DNA from: Thereva unica
Taxonomy: Eukaryota > Arthropoda > Insecta > Diptera > Therevidae
Length of the DNA stretch: 64,000 nucleotides
Assembly: GCA_949987705.1 (NCBI GenBank)
Contig: OX465283.1
Coordinates: 162,703,850-162,767,849, forward strand
Direction: 5' to 3'
Positions within the stretch are counted from its first letter, which is position 1, and every line of letters begins with the position of its first letter. Below are positions 1-11,484 of this stretch, in pieces. A program made the position numbers and the translations under genes. The notes below the pieces were generated by a model. It was not told the DNA's origin, made no database searches, and saw nothing but the letters and a program-made list of their open reading frames with translations.

Positions 1-79
1 TGTAGAAGCGCCTTTAAAAATCCTGTTCACTCAAGCGCCAGAGGGAAGAAGGTCACAAGGTACACCTAGGAAGACTAAT

Positions 80-1325
80 GGACTTACGCACAATTGGGAT
101 TACCAACTGGAAGAACTGGTTAAAAAAGGAAGCGTAGTGGTAGTAGAAAAATTCCATGAACCGATCACCAAAATATGGATGGATGAATACTTACCGAACG
201 ACTGGAAGGAAGGAGGCCATAAGTTGCCCTATCCATAAGAAAGGGGATAAACTACGCTGTGATAACTATAGAGGGATCTTATTACTTTCTAGAGTATATA
301 TTTACATCTTCCATAAAAACTAAGCTGGAACATATCTCAGAAAGTGTACTAGGCGAATACCAAGTTGGCTTCCGCAGAGGAAGGTCAACCACAGATCAAC
401 TCTTCACACTAAAACAACTCATAGAAAAATGTTGGGAGATGAATGTCAACTTATACTAGCATTCAAGCAGGTATACGACTCCATTCGGAGAAAGAAGCTT
501 TTCAGATCGTACTCGATTTAGGTATACGAGCTTAACTAGTACGTCCGATACAATTAACTCACTCGACACAAATGCCCGAGTAAGAGTTCAGAACACTCTT
601 ACAGATGCCTTCCAAGTTAATCAAGGGTTCGCACACGGTAAATTACTGAAATCTCGAGCAATGCATCGCAAGACGAAGTTTACACTATATAAGACACTAA
701 TTCGCCCTGTTTTATGCTGCCGGAGTGCATCATGGACGCTCACACAAATGCTAAATTCCTTTGGAAGGATGATTTTCAGAAGCATGGGCCTATAATGCTG
801 GACACTGGACTGTGAGGAAGGGACATAAAGAATCAGATACAACAGCGAGTTATATCAAATTTATGACGACATAGACTTAGGCCCCTGTGCTGAAAGTCGA
901 GTCTTATTTAGTGACAAGCCGTTTGATTTGAAGAAAGTGACGTTTCGGTCGAACTATGACTTTCAGCATAACCGCCTTAACTCAACGTCGCTCTTCCATT
1001 CTAGGCCCCCTTGCTGAAAGTCGTAATTCGACTGAAAAGTCACATTCTTCAAATCAAACGACTTGTCATTCGACTTTCAGCACAGGAACCTTAGTGACGT
1101 TCATAAAACTCAATAGACTTCGCTAGGCTGAACACGTCGAGCGTATTCCCGAAGATAGAGCAGTAAAGTAGGTCTTCACTGGCATAATCGAAGCAGAAAT
1201 ACCCGTAAGCAGGCCGAGTAAAAGATGGAAGGATGTGGTTGAAGCAGATGCGGAGACATTACTTCATCGAACTGGAATCTCCTTCATCCCCCTTGTATCC
1301 GCTACTGCCTCAGCTTTGACTTGAT
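80..1325 (+). pseudogene. Non-LTR retrotransposon reverse transcriptase remnant, split by a MITE
   Basis: Degenerate LINE reverse transcriptase read in several frames. Near 150-240 the frames give a finger-region block (KIWMDEYLPNDWKEGG, then a frameshifted KKGDK-type block). The next recognisable block is GEYQVGFRRGRSTTDQLFTLKQ at about 352-423, typical of the RT domain of LINEs. Then come the thumb block TKFTLYKTLIRPVL (about 676-716) and, after the insertion at 880-1090, the C-terminal block VTFIKLNRLR with HVERIPEDRAVK and RPSKRWKDVVEADA (1093-1260). Stops and frameshifts are frequent, so it is dead. Removing the insertion and one TTA restores the reading frame across the junction. The clade is not resolved; no endonuclease part is present on this side of the window. 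Confidence 0.75.
880..1090. mobile_element. PIF/Harbinger-like MITE with TTA target duplication
   Basis: A 211-bp element whose ends are inverted repeats: GGCCCCTGTGCTGAAAGTCG at the left and the complement of GGTTCCTGTGCTGAAAGTCG at the right. It is flanked by TTA on both sides (877-879 and 1091-1093). The two halves are long imperfect reverse complements of about 80 bp around a short spacer. Each half is itself bounded by TGCTGAAAGTCG and its complement, so the terminal motif occurs four times. A 3-bp TTA duplication with GG-starting ends fits the PIF/Harbinger superfamily. No coding capacity. A diverged relative lies at 35572-35778. Confidence 0.75.
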
Positions 1326-1329
1326 TGCA

Positions 1330-2025
1330 CAAACTTAAAACAACAATGAAATCTTTATAAAAGTTTTTTATTGAATATATTTCCAAACCATGTTTAAACT
1401 TCTTGAATTTATAAATAAATACATAATTTTATCGTGTGTTTTTTTTATTTTCTTGAAAATTTTGTTGATATTATCAATAAATATATTTTTATCATCTTGT
1501 TAACTTTAAGCAACATAAGTCGCAATAATTTTTTGGTAGCAAAAAATTAAACGACAGCAAAATTGTAAATACGCGATAAAAGTAAATAATCAAGAAATTC
1601 AATTCTAGCAAAAAATAATGATTGGTTTCTTGAAAATATTTGTCAATTGTTAAGAATAAAAGATAAGATAGTGAAGGCAACAGTTTAGTTCAGTTTCTAC
1701 AATATGTTAGTTTTTTCTGTTGATTGAAGAAGTTTAATGATTTATGCTAAATTGTTAATTAATAATTTTAGCTCCAACGTTTATATGTTGAAAGTCTCAT
1801 AAACAGGCATAGTAAAATTATAGGGTGGGTCTCGATTCATATCAGTAATATTTGAAATTTTAACATTAGTTGGAAGGAATGTGTCAGCAGTCATTTCTTG
1901 CACAGTGGGTCTGATTGTTAAGCTTTATATAACTAACGTAACGTATTAAATGTTCACAATAGTTTCTTTTACTCGTAGTTTTATTAGTTTCGAGATAAGA
2001 GGTTTGCAAGCTAAGCAAAGTGGCA
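1330..2025. other. AT-rich spacer, no gene seen
   Basis: Very AT-rich sequence with homopolymer runs and no ORF of coding character. No known repeat or RNA gene was recognised. Confidence 0.5.
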
Positions 2026-2029
2026 TCTG

Positions 2030-3170
2030 CAAAATATCACACGAGGCTTTGGCGATATGAAACTCGATATTGCTTTCATTTAACTACTGTAGAATCACTG
2101 TCTTATACGGGAGTTTTAGCAGTCCTTCACTTTCCATAAGGTTAGTTTTGCACAAAGTTAGAACTTGCGGGTATGTGAAACACAGAGGGCACTGTTCCTG
2201 ATTTTATAGGTGCACGCGTTGATACCTTGGGTTAAGCGTGTTTTGTAGGAGCTCCATCCTACCTTATTATATGATTCCCTTGATCTTCGCTCACTAGGGA
2301 ACTGGTATGCTGGTGAGAATCTGTAGTAATAAGGTCATAGGAATAGTTGGCAACAATCAAGATGTGGGGCAGCATTAACGACAATCACCGAAGAGGGGCT
2401 CTACTCGAATTTGTGGTCTGTAACGATTTGGCTATTGTGAAAAAAGGAACTGTATCGGCATCTGAAGAAGGACTACATTGAAGCAAAGTTCGTCAGCCTA
2501 ATAGGAACTTTCGTTAAGATACAAAACCAGATTTCGATTAGATACATTTCAGTAAACTTAAGAAGACTCTATCTAGTAGGACATGAGATCAGCTCTATGG
2601 CAAAGAAGTTGGTGGACAATGTAATGCTGAAACACAAATCAACAAAGGAGTATCAGCAAAGGAGAGATTTGATGACTTTTTCTATAGATTACTGTAAACT
2701 CTTTGTTTAGGAGGCTAGAGGAGCTAGTGTGCAAATTTTTGGGTATGTCGATAATGTGGCAATCATTGCACGCGGAAACTTTATGAAAACTACTGCAGGC
2801 ATCATGAGAAGGAGTCACCGAATGGAAGAACACTGGTGCACAGAATAATGGGAATACCTTCGTCAATGTGATAAGGATACTCGCTCGTCGATGAGCAGAA
2901 TCAATCAAGGCAGAGTAACCCAAGTTTGAAGTTGTAAAATCATTTACCTACCTTAGGTCAATAGCATCAGCCAACAATAATATGGAACCCGAAATTTTAG
3001 CGCACAGCTGCTAAAAGCCCACACAGCCCAATATAGTCTGTCAAGGCACTTCAAATCCAAGCATCTGACCTTAACGTATAAACTTCTACTATATAAGACG
3101 ACCTGTGCAGGGATGTCTATGCAGCTTTGCTTTACGGGGCTTAGACTTTAGCAGGACTTATGTGAGGTGT
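2030..3170 (+). pseudogene. R1/LOA-type LINE remnant (endonuclease and RT pieces)
   Basis: A decayed LINE in collapsed order. Around 2050-2085 the frame reads KLDIAFI, the start of the apurinic-type endonuclease block usually followed by QEPW. Around 2360-2440 it reads SINDNHRRGALLEFVVCNDLAIV, the C-terminal endonuclease region. Around 2728-2790 it reads VQIFGYVDNVAIIARGNF, an RT palm motif with VDN where active copies have a DD pair. At about 2935-3110 comes FTYLRSIASANNNMEPEI and YKLLLYKTTC, the LINE thumb and tail. Multiple stops interrupt every frame. The pieces may come from more than one element. Confidence 0.6.
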
Positions 3171-3654
3171 AAGTACATTTCTCCCTTACACGACGGTAAA
3201 TTGTACTGAAGCCTCAATTTTTTTAAATGTTCCAATGTTGTGCTCTCTCTACTGTCTGACCTGAACAAAATTTCCCAGACTAATAGAGGTACGCAAGCAA
3301 AGAGTTCTAGGGGTGTACATGTACAATTTTTAATGGGTTTCATTCCACATGCAGCAGAAAATCAGTTTGCTGTACAGAAGTTCCTCGGCCGTTTAAAGAA
3401 GAATAATAGAACTAAGATCAGCTGGTGAATGAATCGTTCAAAAAATTGAATTGAAGAATTAATCGTTAATAAAAGTTAAGCAATTGAAACGATGCCTTGT
3501 TCCCAACAGCAAATGCGAATTATATTGCGACATGGGTGAAAAATCAGTACAATCCTACGTACCAGAGAAGTTCAGGAGTGGACCCATGTGGCCCATATAG
3601 CCATGTGACCTGCGGCCCGTGTGACCCGTGTGAACCGTATTTTCGGTGCGAAAA

Positions 3655-3960
3655 GAAACGTCGGTGCATTGATAAAAGCTCCACTTCCAATGTTAAGGTA
3701 GTTCTGTTGTATGGTATAAAAATATGGAAAATCACAAGTCGCCTACAAGTTTTTTTCAACAGATTCCTACGTATATGTATGTTTATCCTAAAAATCCGTA
3801 GAACTACAAAACAACTATGGTTCCGTACCGGCCAAGAAAGGATAGACGACAAAATCAGGGAAAGAAAATAGAATTGGGCCTTGACTGGCACCTGTAGAAC
3901 TGGAAGACCGACAACAACGTGAAGGAGAACTGTTTCGGCCCCAGGTAGCATGAGAGATTA
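3655..3960 (+). pseudogene. LINE C-terminal tail remnant (RTE-like)
   Basis: The frame from about 3655 reads SNVKVVLLYGIKIWKITSRL, then FFNRFLRICM, LWFRTGQERIDDKIRERK and TGRPTTT..RRTV. These blocks match the thumb and C-terminal tail of RTE-like LINE polymerases (NVKPVLLYG.ETWK; LW..TGQ.RID..I..RKW.W). A stop follows RERK. The stretch before it (3575-3645) is a GACCC/GTGTG-rich local repeat encoding a Cys-Pro-Gly run and is probably not part of the LINE. Confidence 0.6.
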
Positions 3961-4076
3961 AAGGGAATAAGTAAATAAGTAAGTTTTTTTTTCTAGGATG
4001 ATTCCTAAGTAAGATTAAGCTTCTTTCTTCTAGTGAAAGGAACTTTATCCGTTTTCCTTGGGTGCTTTTTCAAAAA

Positions 4077-4490
4077 CTAAATAGGTGTGCTCAGCAAAAT
4101 AATGTGATCATAGATTAGGTTTGAGGACACACAAGTATCGATCGTGACAGGAAGGCTCACAAAATGGCTACGCAGACTTAGAGTTTCGGAGTTCTGTGCT
4201 CCATACTCTGCCATTGGTAGAAGGTTTATAAGGAACCTTATCATGAAATGAGTCGCCGAGAAACCCAAGATGTGAGTGACCTCGTGAGGGTAGACTAAAG
4301 TGGTGCTTAGACTATCGGATATAGCGTCCAGAAAAGTAATCATGATCTTCAGATCTCCTAGGATAATGATGTCAGCTGAATTTTTGAAGATGACACTTGT
4401 CGACTGTATCTGGAGGAATCTGGTTCGGTTACATCTGGAAGAATGGGTTTTGCACTCTCCGGTGCTGTCGAGGAGGTAGACTATTATCAT
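4077..4490 (-). pseudogene. Open frame with weak endonuclease-like signature
   Basis: A 137-codon open frame. It contains SADIIILGDLK, which resembles the ILGDFN block of LINE endonucleases, and ends with a DHIILL stretch. No other endonuclease block is clear. It could be a LINE endonuclease remnant like its neighbours, or a chance ORF. Confidence 0.25.
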
Positions 4491-4494
4491 GGCA

Positions 4495-6480
4495 CATCAT
4501 AGGTTACAGAACACGATTCAGACTCACTTAACTACTCGCAATCGAAACAAGGTAGCAACGATGTGATAATCCACCTCAATGAGATGACTCTAAGTAGAGA
4601 AACCAAAAGGGATCCGAAAAAGTTGTCCAATTCGTCATTCTTCTACAGAATTAGGTAATAATCATCATCAACCTATTTCCAATAAGGCAACTCTGACCAA
4701 TAAAAATTGTTGAGGATACATCACAAGCAATGTTCACCACTTTTTGATGACTATTTTCCAGGTTTAAAATTTTTACGCTAGTTCACGGTGAGTTTATTGC
4801 TTGTAGGTAGAAGCCATGAATTTCTTACTTTTATTTTCTTCAAAATAGTTTTCCGGAAGGAATTGATTGGAATCGATGAACTTTTCGTGGGTGGGGTTTA
4901 TTGCATCAGAGTTTAACATTTTTGTTTTTAAATTAAAAAATAAAAGAGTTGTGGAATTTTGCTTTTTGTACTATAATTCTGTGGTTTGTGATAAATGTAG
5001 TTATAATATTATTTTTAAATTATATAAATAATATTTTAAAATTTTAAGCCGGCACACATTTTCTTGTCCATGCAACCCATTTCAAACTAAAAAATTCGTC
5101 ATAAATCAAAATTAAAATTATCATTTACCTTTCCCACCTGCAAGTGTATCTAGCAACAAAGTTTCTTAAAGATATTTTTAATTGCGCAAAAAACATATAT
5201 TACAAGAAACAAGTTTCCAATTATTTTCTTGGTATTTTGCCAATAGTGCATCATTTTTATTTTTATTTTTATTTATTTATTTATTAATTTGTTAATAATA
5301 TATCTTCTCCCGCTTTTCTGAAGTAGTCTTTGACAGAATGAATATTTTTTATTGTGGTGCACTTAAAAATTCTAGAAGAGTGTCATCAAAAGTGTTTAAA
5401 AGTGTATAAAAAGTGTATAAAAGTGTATAAAATAGGGGAATATCATAAAACTAAAAAATCTCCTAGTGTCCACCATTATGACCACCAGTAATTGTCTGCT
5501 TGACCAGCAGCAGCAGCATTATTTTTTTTGCGTGTTTCGGATAAATATCCATGAAGTGTGGTATGGTGTTACCAGTTTACTAGCTAGATTGGAACCAATC
5601 TCCTCTGGGTATATACATATCTATATATAATATTAATGCTTGTTACTCGTGCTAACTCTATACCCAGAGTGTCTAGCTAAGTAATGTTAATATATAGAAC
5701 TCCACAGACGGAATATTTGTCTCTATAGAGTATATTTTGTTGTTGTTGTTGCTGTTTACTAATACTATTGTAACAAAAAATCGTTCAAGAGTAGGTAGAG
5801 AATGCTCTGGTGTACTTTTCGGGATTATATGATGAGCTCACCTGAATGAGAATTAAATACAGAAGAATAATGTTCCACAAGTCACTTGCAACAGTATCAA
5901 GGTAATGAGATGCAGATATGACTATGACTCATCTCTTGGTTGGAGTTTTTTTATGTGATATTAGACATATTAGAGATATGTGTGTATATATGTAGCATAT
6001 GGGGGGATTTCTTTATGAATTTATTATTGCAGCAATTGAACTGGAATTGTAGATGGAAGAGTAGAGTATATATTGTGGGCATTCTAGGTCGACGAATTGT
6101 GCTGGAAAGTTTTTACCTGGATAAATTGAAATTCTCTAAACAAGAAAAAAAAAACAAAAAAAAACCTGAGAATACAAATCTACCTGAGTCGTCGTCGTCG
6201 GTATGATTAGTTTGGTTATGTATTATAGGTGTGTATGTCTCTTCTCTTACCCATGGCGTGATCGTTGCAGTTCTTATGAATATTGTCTCGGGGAAAAAGT
6301 ATATGATCTGTTCACTATTCTCCAGTTGTTACACATCAAGTATTCAATGCACACTCGTCGTCGTCGCTACCCAGCTAGCTATAAGACCTCATTGATCGTA
6401 GCAGAAACTTCTGAAGTCTCCTCTCCTCTGATCATGATCGTGATCGTGATGGTGTCTGGTGCTGAATGGGAATAATCTTT
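4495..6480. other. AT-rich non-coding stretch upstream of the putative promoter
   Basis: No gene recognised. Notable items: four close copies of AGTGTATAAA-like sequence at about 5388-5436, a TTGTTGTTGTTG run near 5740, a poly-A tract near 6147, and the first TCGTCGTCG run at about 6187-6200. Two short + strand ORFs (5940-6206 and 6203-6475) look like chance readings of simple sequence. Confidence 0.4.
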
Positions 6481-6599
6481 AGCTTGAAATGATTTTACGG
6501 TAGACGAACGACGACGACAAGAGAAAGAGAGGAGTTTTATTTTGTTTGTTGTTGTTGTAAAAAAAAAAAAATAGTGGCCTCACCCAAAAAACAAAAAAA

Positions 6600-7030
6600 C
6601 GATCTTCAAACTCTGTCGATCTGTTCAGTGCGCTCGCTCTATACTATATAATTCTATATCAAAAAATGCGAGAAGATCGCTTCGATTGTTGTGTTGTTGC
6701 CTGTACCGACCGCCGCGCGTCGTCGTAATCCGTCGTCGTCGCACGTATGTGAATGAGGGTATTGTGTAACATCCAAAGCCCAACTGGCTGACTCTTATGG
6801 GGCTCTTATGGGGGCTCCTCTATTAGGTTTTATCTCGGATCCGTTGGACGACGGATAGATGTGTTAGTTAGTTAGTGTATATTATTCTCATCGTGTGCTG
6901 TCGTCGTCGTACTTTGACTTCCATCAAACAACCAGCGCACAACAGCGCACAGCTCGTCGTCGTCGGACGGTGATCGTATCCATATAGTATATGCTCATTG
7001 GCACTGTGCACTCTCGCAGTCCGCATTCAG
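6600..7030 (+). promoter_or_regulatory. Putative promoter region of the host gene
   Basis: GC content rises locally, with many TCGTCG runs (6670-6965). TATA-like strings occur (CTATACTATATAA near 6640; CATATAGTATATG near 6980), and TCAGT initiator-like sequences lie at about 6626 and 7027. This precedes a long leader ending at a strong splice donor at 8078. Start-site assignment is inference; spacing between the TATA-like and initiator-like strings is not canonical. Confidence 0.3.
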
Positions 7031-8078
7031 TCTTCTTGCAAAAGTCGAAAAGGGAGAGTGGGTGAGAACGCGGTGCGTGCGTCGCGGATAATATTGTGTA
7101 TATTTTTTTTTTGGTTTTTTCGGAAGGAGGACCACGCAGTTTTGTGTTTTATTTTTCGTTTTGTGTTATCGTGCAATTTTTTGTGTGTTATTGTTATTTC
7201 ATAAAATAAAAAAATAAAGAAAGATAACAAAAACTAACTAAATAGTGAATATTAAAAAAAAATACAGAATACAAGATCCTCCCTGTCTTTTTCATATACA
7301 ATATATTGATAAGACTTTTATTAAGACTTAAGAATTACGTCTCAAGATTTATTAAAGTGGTAAATGCCTGCCCTGCCCTGCCCTGCCTGTCTTATAAAAG
7401 ATAGATACTACAGGGGCAACGCAACGTTGCGTTTGTTTACTTTTTAGGAATGTTAAGTACACACATAAATGCGATCTGAGCATATGTTTTAATATTTTTC
7501 GAGAGATCCGAGATCTACGAAACCCCGTATGTTTTTGTTTGGCCAAGGAGGCAATATATGCGTCATTATATACATATATCTAAAGAGTTATACTAGAGTT
7601 ACTCATAGTGTTGTGTGTTTCGGCGCGGTGGTTCTAGAGAGTATAATAATAGTAGTGCATCCCAAAATCTCCTATGATTGCGAGATTTTGTTTTATTTAA
7701 TTTTTTTTTTCATATTTTTTTAAAAATCGCGTTGTGTGTTGTGAAACGAGGAGAGGACGAGGAGTGTTTCGGCGATTTTGAAATCATAATAATAATGATA
7801 ATAAAGAAATAAAATATCATTCAAAACGCACCCATGTGATTTTTTATGTTCTTTTTTTCGAAATTGTGAATTCAATTTAAATAAATATACAACAAAAAAT
7901 ATAGAGTATATATACATAGTGAGTGCAGTTCGTGTTATAATAATGTTTATATTAAACCCCCGCAACCATTGATTGATTCAGCAGCAGCAGCAGAAACACA
8001 ATAAACAGGGACTTTGTTGTGTGTGGAGGAGAGCGATTTTTTTGTGTATTTTTAAAAAATTAATTGGATAATGAAAAC
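7028..8078 (+). other. Putative untranslated first exon (5' leader)
   Basis: The 3' edge is a consensus donor, AAC|GTAAGT, with GT at 8079-8080. The leader has no long ORF and is U/A-rich, with CAG repeats near 7979-7992. An ATG at 8071, joined to the acceptor at 29611, would make a 20-codon upstream ORF. That ORF overlaps the main ATG (29635) in another frame and ends just inside the main ORF. The link to exon 2 is inferred from splice-site quality alone, and the transcription start is unknown. Confidence 0.35.
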
Positions 8079-8099
8079 GTAAGTGCTCCATATATCACT

Positions 8100-8150
8100 A
8101 TACTAGCAAAAACAGGCGTGCGTTGCAACGGCCTTTCAATAAAAAAAATA
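8100..8150 (+). repeat. Dispersed repeat head (TACTAGCAAAAAC motif), copy 1
   Basis: TATACTAGCAAAAACAGGCG followed by TGCGTTGCAACG, a near-palindrome. The same head occurs at about 27410 (TATTACTAGCAAAAACCCGC, then GTGCGTTGTAACG). It lies immediately upstream of the ~130-bp tandem array. It could be the 5' end of a Helitron-like or other non-autonomous element; the class is not certain. Confidence 0.45.
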
Positions 8151-8239
8151 CAGATGCGGTCATGGGACCCCCGCAGTTCTTTACGATTTTTCTACAACTG
8201 CGAATGTAACTCTAAATAAAATTTGTATATTTTATTTAT

Positions 8240-9455
8240 TTTTACTTTATATCATGTCGAAAGGTTGTGAAGAAAATGGTTATCCACTCTCTTGAGATGG
8301 CCGCTATGGATCTAACGACATAGCCTATAGCATGCTACTTATGATGCCCTTTCATTTCATACCCATGTCGAATAGGCTCTGAAGAAAATGGTAACCCGTC
8401 CTCTTGAGGTGGCCGCCATGGTTCCAACGATATATTGAGGATACTATATGGCTTATTGCATTCTACTTATCATACCCTCTTTCATTTGATACCCATGTCA
8501 AAGGGGTTCTGAAGAAAATGGTAACCCGCCCTCTTGCGGTGACCGCCATGAATCTAACGATACAGCCTATTGTACATATTCTACTTATGATTCCCATTTC
8601 ATTTGATACTCATCTCGAGGGGTTGAGAAGAAAACGGTAACCCGTCCTCTTGAGGTGACCGCCATGGATCTAACGACATAGCCTATTGTATTCTTCTTAT
8701 GATACTCTTTCATTTAATACCAATATCGAGGGGGCTGTGATGACAATGGTAATCCGCCCTCTTGAGACGGCCCCCATGGAGATAACGGTTTATTAAGTAT
8801 ACTACATAGCTTAATGTATCCTTTTTATGATACCCTTTTATTTGATGCCCATCTCTCGGGTGTTGTGAAGAAAATGGTAATCCGCCCTCTGGAGATGGCC
8901 GCCATGGATCTAACGGTATATTAGGTATACTATATTTCTATATATATTAGATGTACTAAGCGCCATCTTGATTTTTTTACAAAATGTCCAGATTGCGTTG
9001 TCACGTGAACTATGCATATATGCAAGACTTGATGTTGATCGGTTGTATTTTCCACCTTTTAGTCTATTACATGGCTTCCGCCATTTTACGGTGACCGCCA
9101 TATCAGATTTAAAATGAGGTCACACAGCTTACTGTACTATATTCGTCTTACACTTTCACTTGATACACATACCTAGGGTCGATATGAAGAAAAAAGTAAT
9201 CCCCGTTTTGTTTTGGCAGCTAAGCCGTATTTGTCGCCATTTTGAATGACACACAGCTAACAGTATTCAACTTGTCATATCTTTTCAATTGATACCCATA
9301 CCGAGTGGGTTGTAAAGATAAAAGTCACCCCCCCCCCCTTTTGTGTTGGCCGCCATATTGAATTTGGAATGACGCCACACAGCTAATGGAATTCTACTTG
9401 TTGCATCCTTTCATTTGATATCCATACGGAGGGTGTTGTAAAGACTAGCTGAATA
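8240..9455 (+). repeat. Tandem array of ~130-bp units
   Basis: About nine diverged units with the cycle: GAAGAAAATGGTAAcCCGCC, CTCTTGAGgTGGCCGCCATG, GATCTAACGATATA, then TTCTACTTATGATACCC and TTTCATTTGATACCCATGTC. The middle (about 8955-9060) carries a distinct core (GCGCCATCTTGATTTTTTTA ... TTGATCGGTT) shared with the repeat at 29015-29560. A poly-C run lies at about 9329. The array is cut off at about 9450 by the LOA-like LINE. Reverse-oriented units recur at 44525-44810 and a fragment at 51955-52040. The array has no coding role. Confidence 0.8.
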
Positions 9456-9835
9456 TTCCTCCTAGTGCAGTCCTCCACAAGTTTCCTGACATCTGGCGGT
9501 GGTGGGGCAGTCTCTTCTCCAGCGAAGTAGGCCGAAGCTATGACAAGCCTTCCTACGTCTCCTGGTAGCACTACCTCAGCCGCAACCAAATCTCTGGATA
9601 CGAACTGCGCAAGAGGAAGGCAGGTTAGTCTTCCCCATGAGCAGTGCTGCTCTAGGGCAGCATTAGTACCGAGGCCACACATTCTTCCTTGGTACACCCA
9701 TGGCTCTTGGATTAGGGCCACGTCTAAATTGCCCGAGATAAACCTTTTTTCAAGTATTGCAAAAGCAGCCTTGGCGTGATGAAGGTTTATCTGGACAAGC
9801 TTCATAATGGAAGCCATATTGAATTTGGTACTCAT
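9447..9835 (-). pseudogene. LOA-like LINE ORF2, endonuclease N-terminus, truncated
   Basis: ATG at 9835; the frame then reads VQINLHHAKAAFAILEKRF and LDVALIQEPWVYQGRMCGL, the diagnostic first blocks of the AP-type endonuclease of R1/LOA-type LINEs (the Asn and the Glu of QEPW are metal and catalytic residues in this family). It continues through LVIASAYFAGE to about codon 129 (RRNIQLV), then runs into tandem-array sequence and a stop. The rest of the endonuclease, RT and RNase H are missing. Confidence 0.75.
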
Positions 9836-11159
9836 TTCCTGAAGGGATTTTTCCTCCTCCCCTTTTTGAGAGCCTTACTGGGCTGGGGAGGTGTCCCTCT
9901 TGAGGATTGGAGTGGTGATTTTAAGGACCCAGCCCCGCCTGTAGCGGCAATAGAAGAAGCATCCAGAGTTGCTTCCACGACGATTCCGCCAGCAGCGCCA
10001 GCCTCTTTGGAGGCTATATGTTCGCTTGTACCGGATGGTGGGGCATTAGTCACTGTCCCAGCCGCCTGCAATACTGAGATGGTGGAGGAATTCATTACCT
10101 CGTCCCCCCAACCACCAGCCCAGAGAGTGCAGTGGTCACTATCCTCACATTGGAGCTTACCTCTCCCATTCCCGGAGCAGTCTCATGCGAGGCTTCAGAT
10201 GCTAGCCTCGGGGTGTCTGCTTCCTTGGTGATAGGAGCGGAAATAGTCGCGGTTGCTCGCGAAGTGCTGGCGGTCGCTGAGGGGACATTTAAAGTTTGGC
10301 CGGAGGCTGTGCCCAACCAAACTTGTAGCCAATTTGGCCGCCCGTCCGCCTCAGCTCTCTGTGGACAAGAACGTCATCTCTGTGAATGGTGGGCGGTGCA
10401 CTTTGTGGAGTACTTTCCATTCCTTCACCCTTAGAGCCCTGTTTTGGACCCCTATCCACTTCATCATGATGTCGGTAGGGTCTTCAGTTGCAGCCGGAAA
10501 GTAACCAACCACAACATGGCAGCGCGGCAGCTTGTCTTCATCCACAGCGACGAGACTAGCTCCTTCCCATCATTGACCATCACACCTCTCAGCCACTTGG
10601 CCGAGTCGGCGCAGGTGATGGCTAGCCACCCTGAGCGCGCCGCAACACCTAGGAACCTCGGCTGCTCTGACCTTTGTCTCAACTGGGCTATCGCCTCCAA
10701 AAGACTTCCTTGCACGGCAGTTAATTGATCCGTGGTCAGAAGAGTCTCTGAGTAGTCAGTCGCGAGCACACCCATTCTGACACACTCTGCCATTTGCCAG
10801 AAGATCGGCTTTGAAGCTACTTTAGGCTTCATTATGGGTGCGTTGGACTTCTTCAGTGAAGGCTTTTCAGCAGGCTTTCCAAGCCGTGTAGTTGGAGCCT
10901 TCGCAGGGGCAGGAGAGGATCCAGAGGATCTACCCCTCTTCTTATTAGGAAGAATGGTTTTCCTCTCTTCTTCGGAGGCCACGCAAATCCTGGCAGCATC
11001 TTCACGGGAGTAGCCAGCGTCCACAAGACGCTTAAAACGTTTGCTGGCTGCGCCACTCCGGTATTTATAAGGACCTTTAGTATTTTCGGGTCGCCCCTCC
11101 GATGGAGCAGAAGGTGAGTGCGGTTCCGCAGGTGGGCCTCTAAGGAGATCTTCTTCCAT
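9836..11159 (-). pseudogene. LOA-like LINE ORF1 (nucleic-acid-binding protein), frameshifted
   Basis: Starts with ATG at 11159 (MEEDLLRGPPAEPHSP). A conserved block follows, GAASKRFKRLVDAGYSREDA, then a Lys/Arg-rich stretch (KKRGRSSGSS). Further on comes a block over about 10545-10351 reading VVVGYFPAATEDPTDIM and VQNRALRVKEWKVL, which resembles the DUF4780-like region of LOA-clade ORF1 proteins. At least three frame changes occur (near 10500, 10330 and 10095), so no full protein can be made. ORF1 proteins of this group bind element RNA. The last part (10316-9836) is Ala/Ser/Thr-rich. It is followed directly by ORF2. Confidence 0.6.
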
Positions 11160-11484
11160 TGAAGGAGTGATCTCCCCGTGCGCCGCGGCAGTTCACGGGC
11201 TCAGACTGCCCTCATTGAAGAGGGATCCCGAAAATTCCCCTTCATTGGGGCCGCGATCTGCGCCCTGCTGCATGGGCTCGCAAGGAATGTCCAACCGGTC
11301 TTGTAAGTCGGCCTGGCCTGTTGGAGGGCTATGGAAGCCCCAGAAGTGGTTGGAGCATTGAGAGTTGCTCCATCCTCATTGAATTTCTTTACGGTATCTA
11401 TATTGATTCCACGAGTTGCGCGAGAAAGGACGGTCGCCCATGACAGAGCTCCGCATTACCGCTAATTAAAACCGTAGGTCGCCT

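Larger units (their letters stand above)
9447..11480 (-). mobile_element. LOA/R1-type LINE, 5' part only
   Basis: Reading on the minus strand: possible 5' UTR (11480-11160), ORF1 (11159 to about 9840, frameshifted) and the first part of ORF2 (9835 to about 9447), where it stops abruptly against the tandem array. LINE copies normally lose their 5' end; this one keeps the 5' end and lacks RT, RNase H and tail. The outer 5' boundary is uncertain. Confidence 0.65.

Noticed and set aside
3544..3951. 135-codon minus-strand ORF
   Set aside because: Antisense of the LINE tail that reads clearly on the plus strand.
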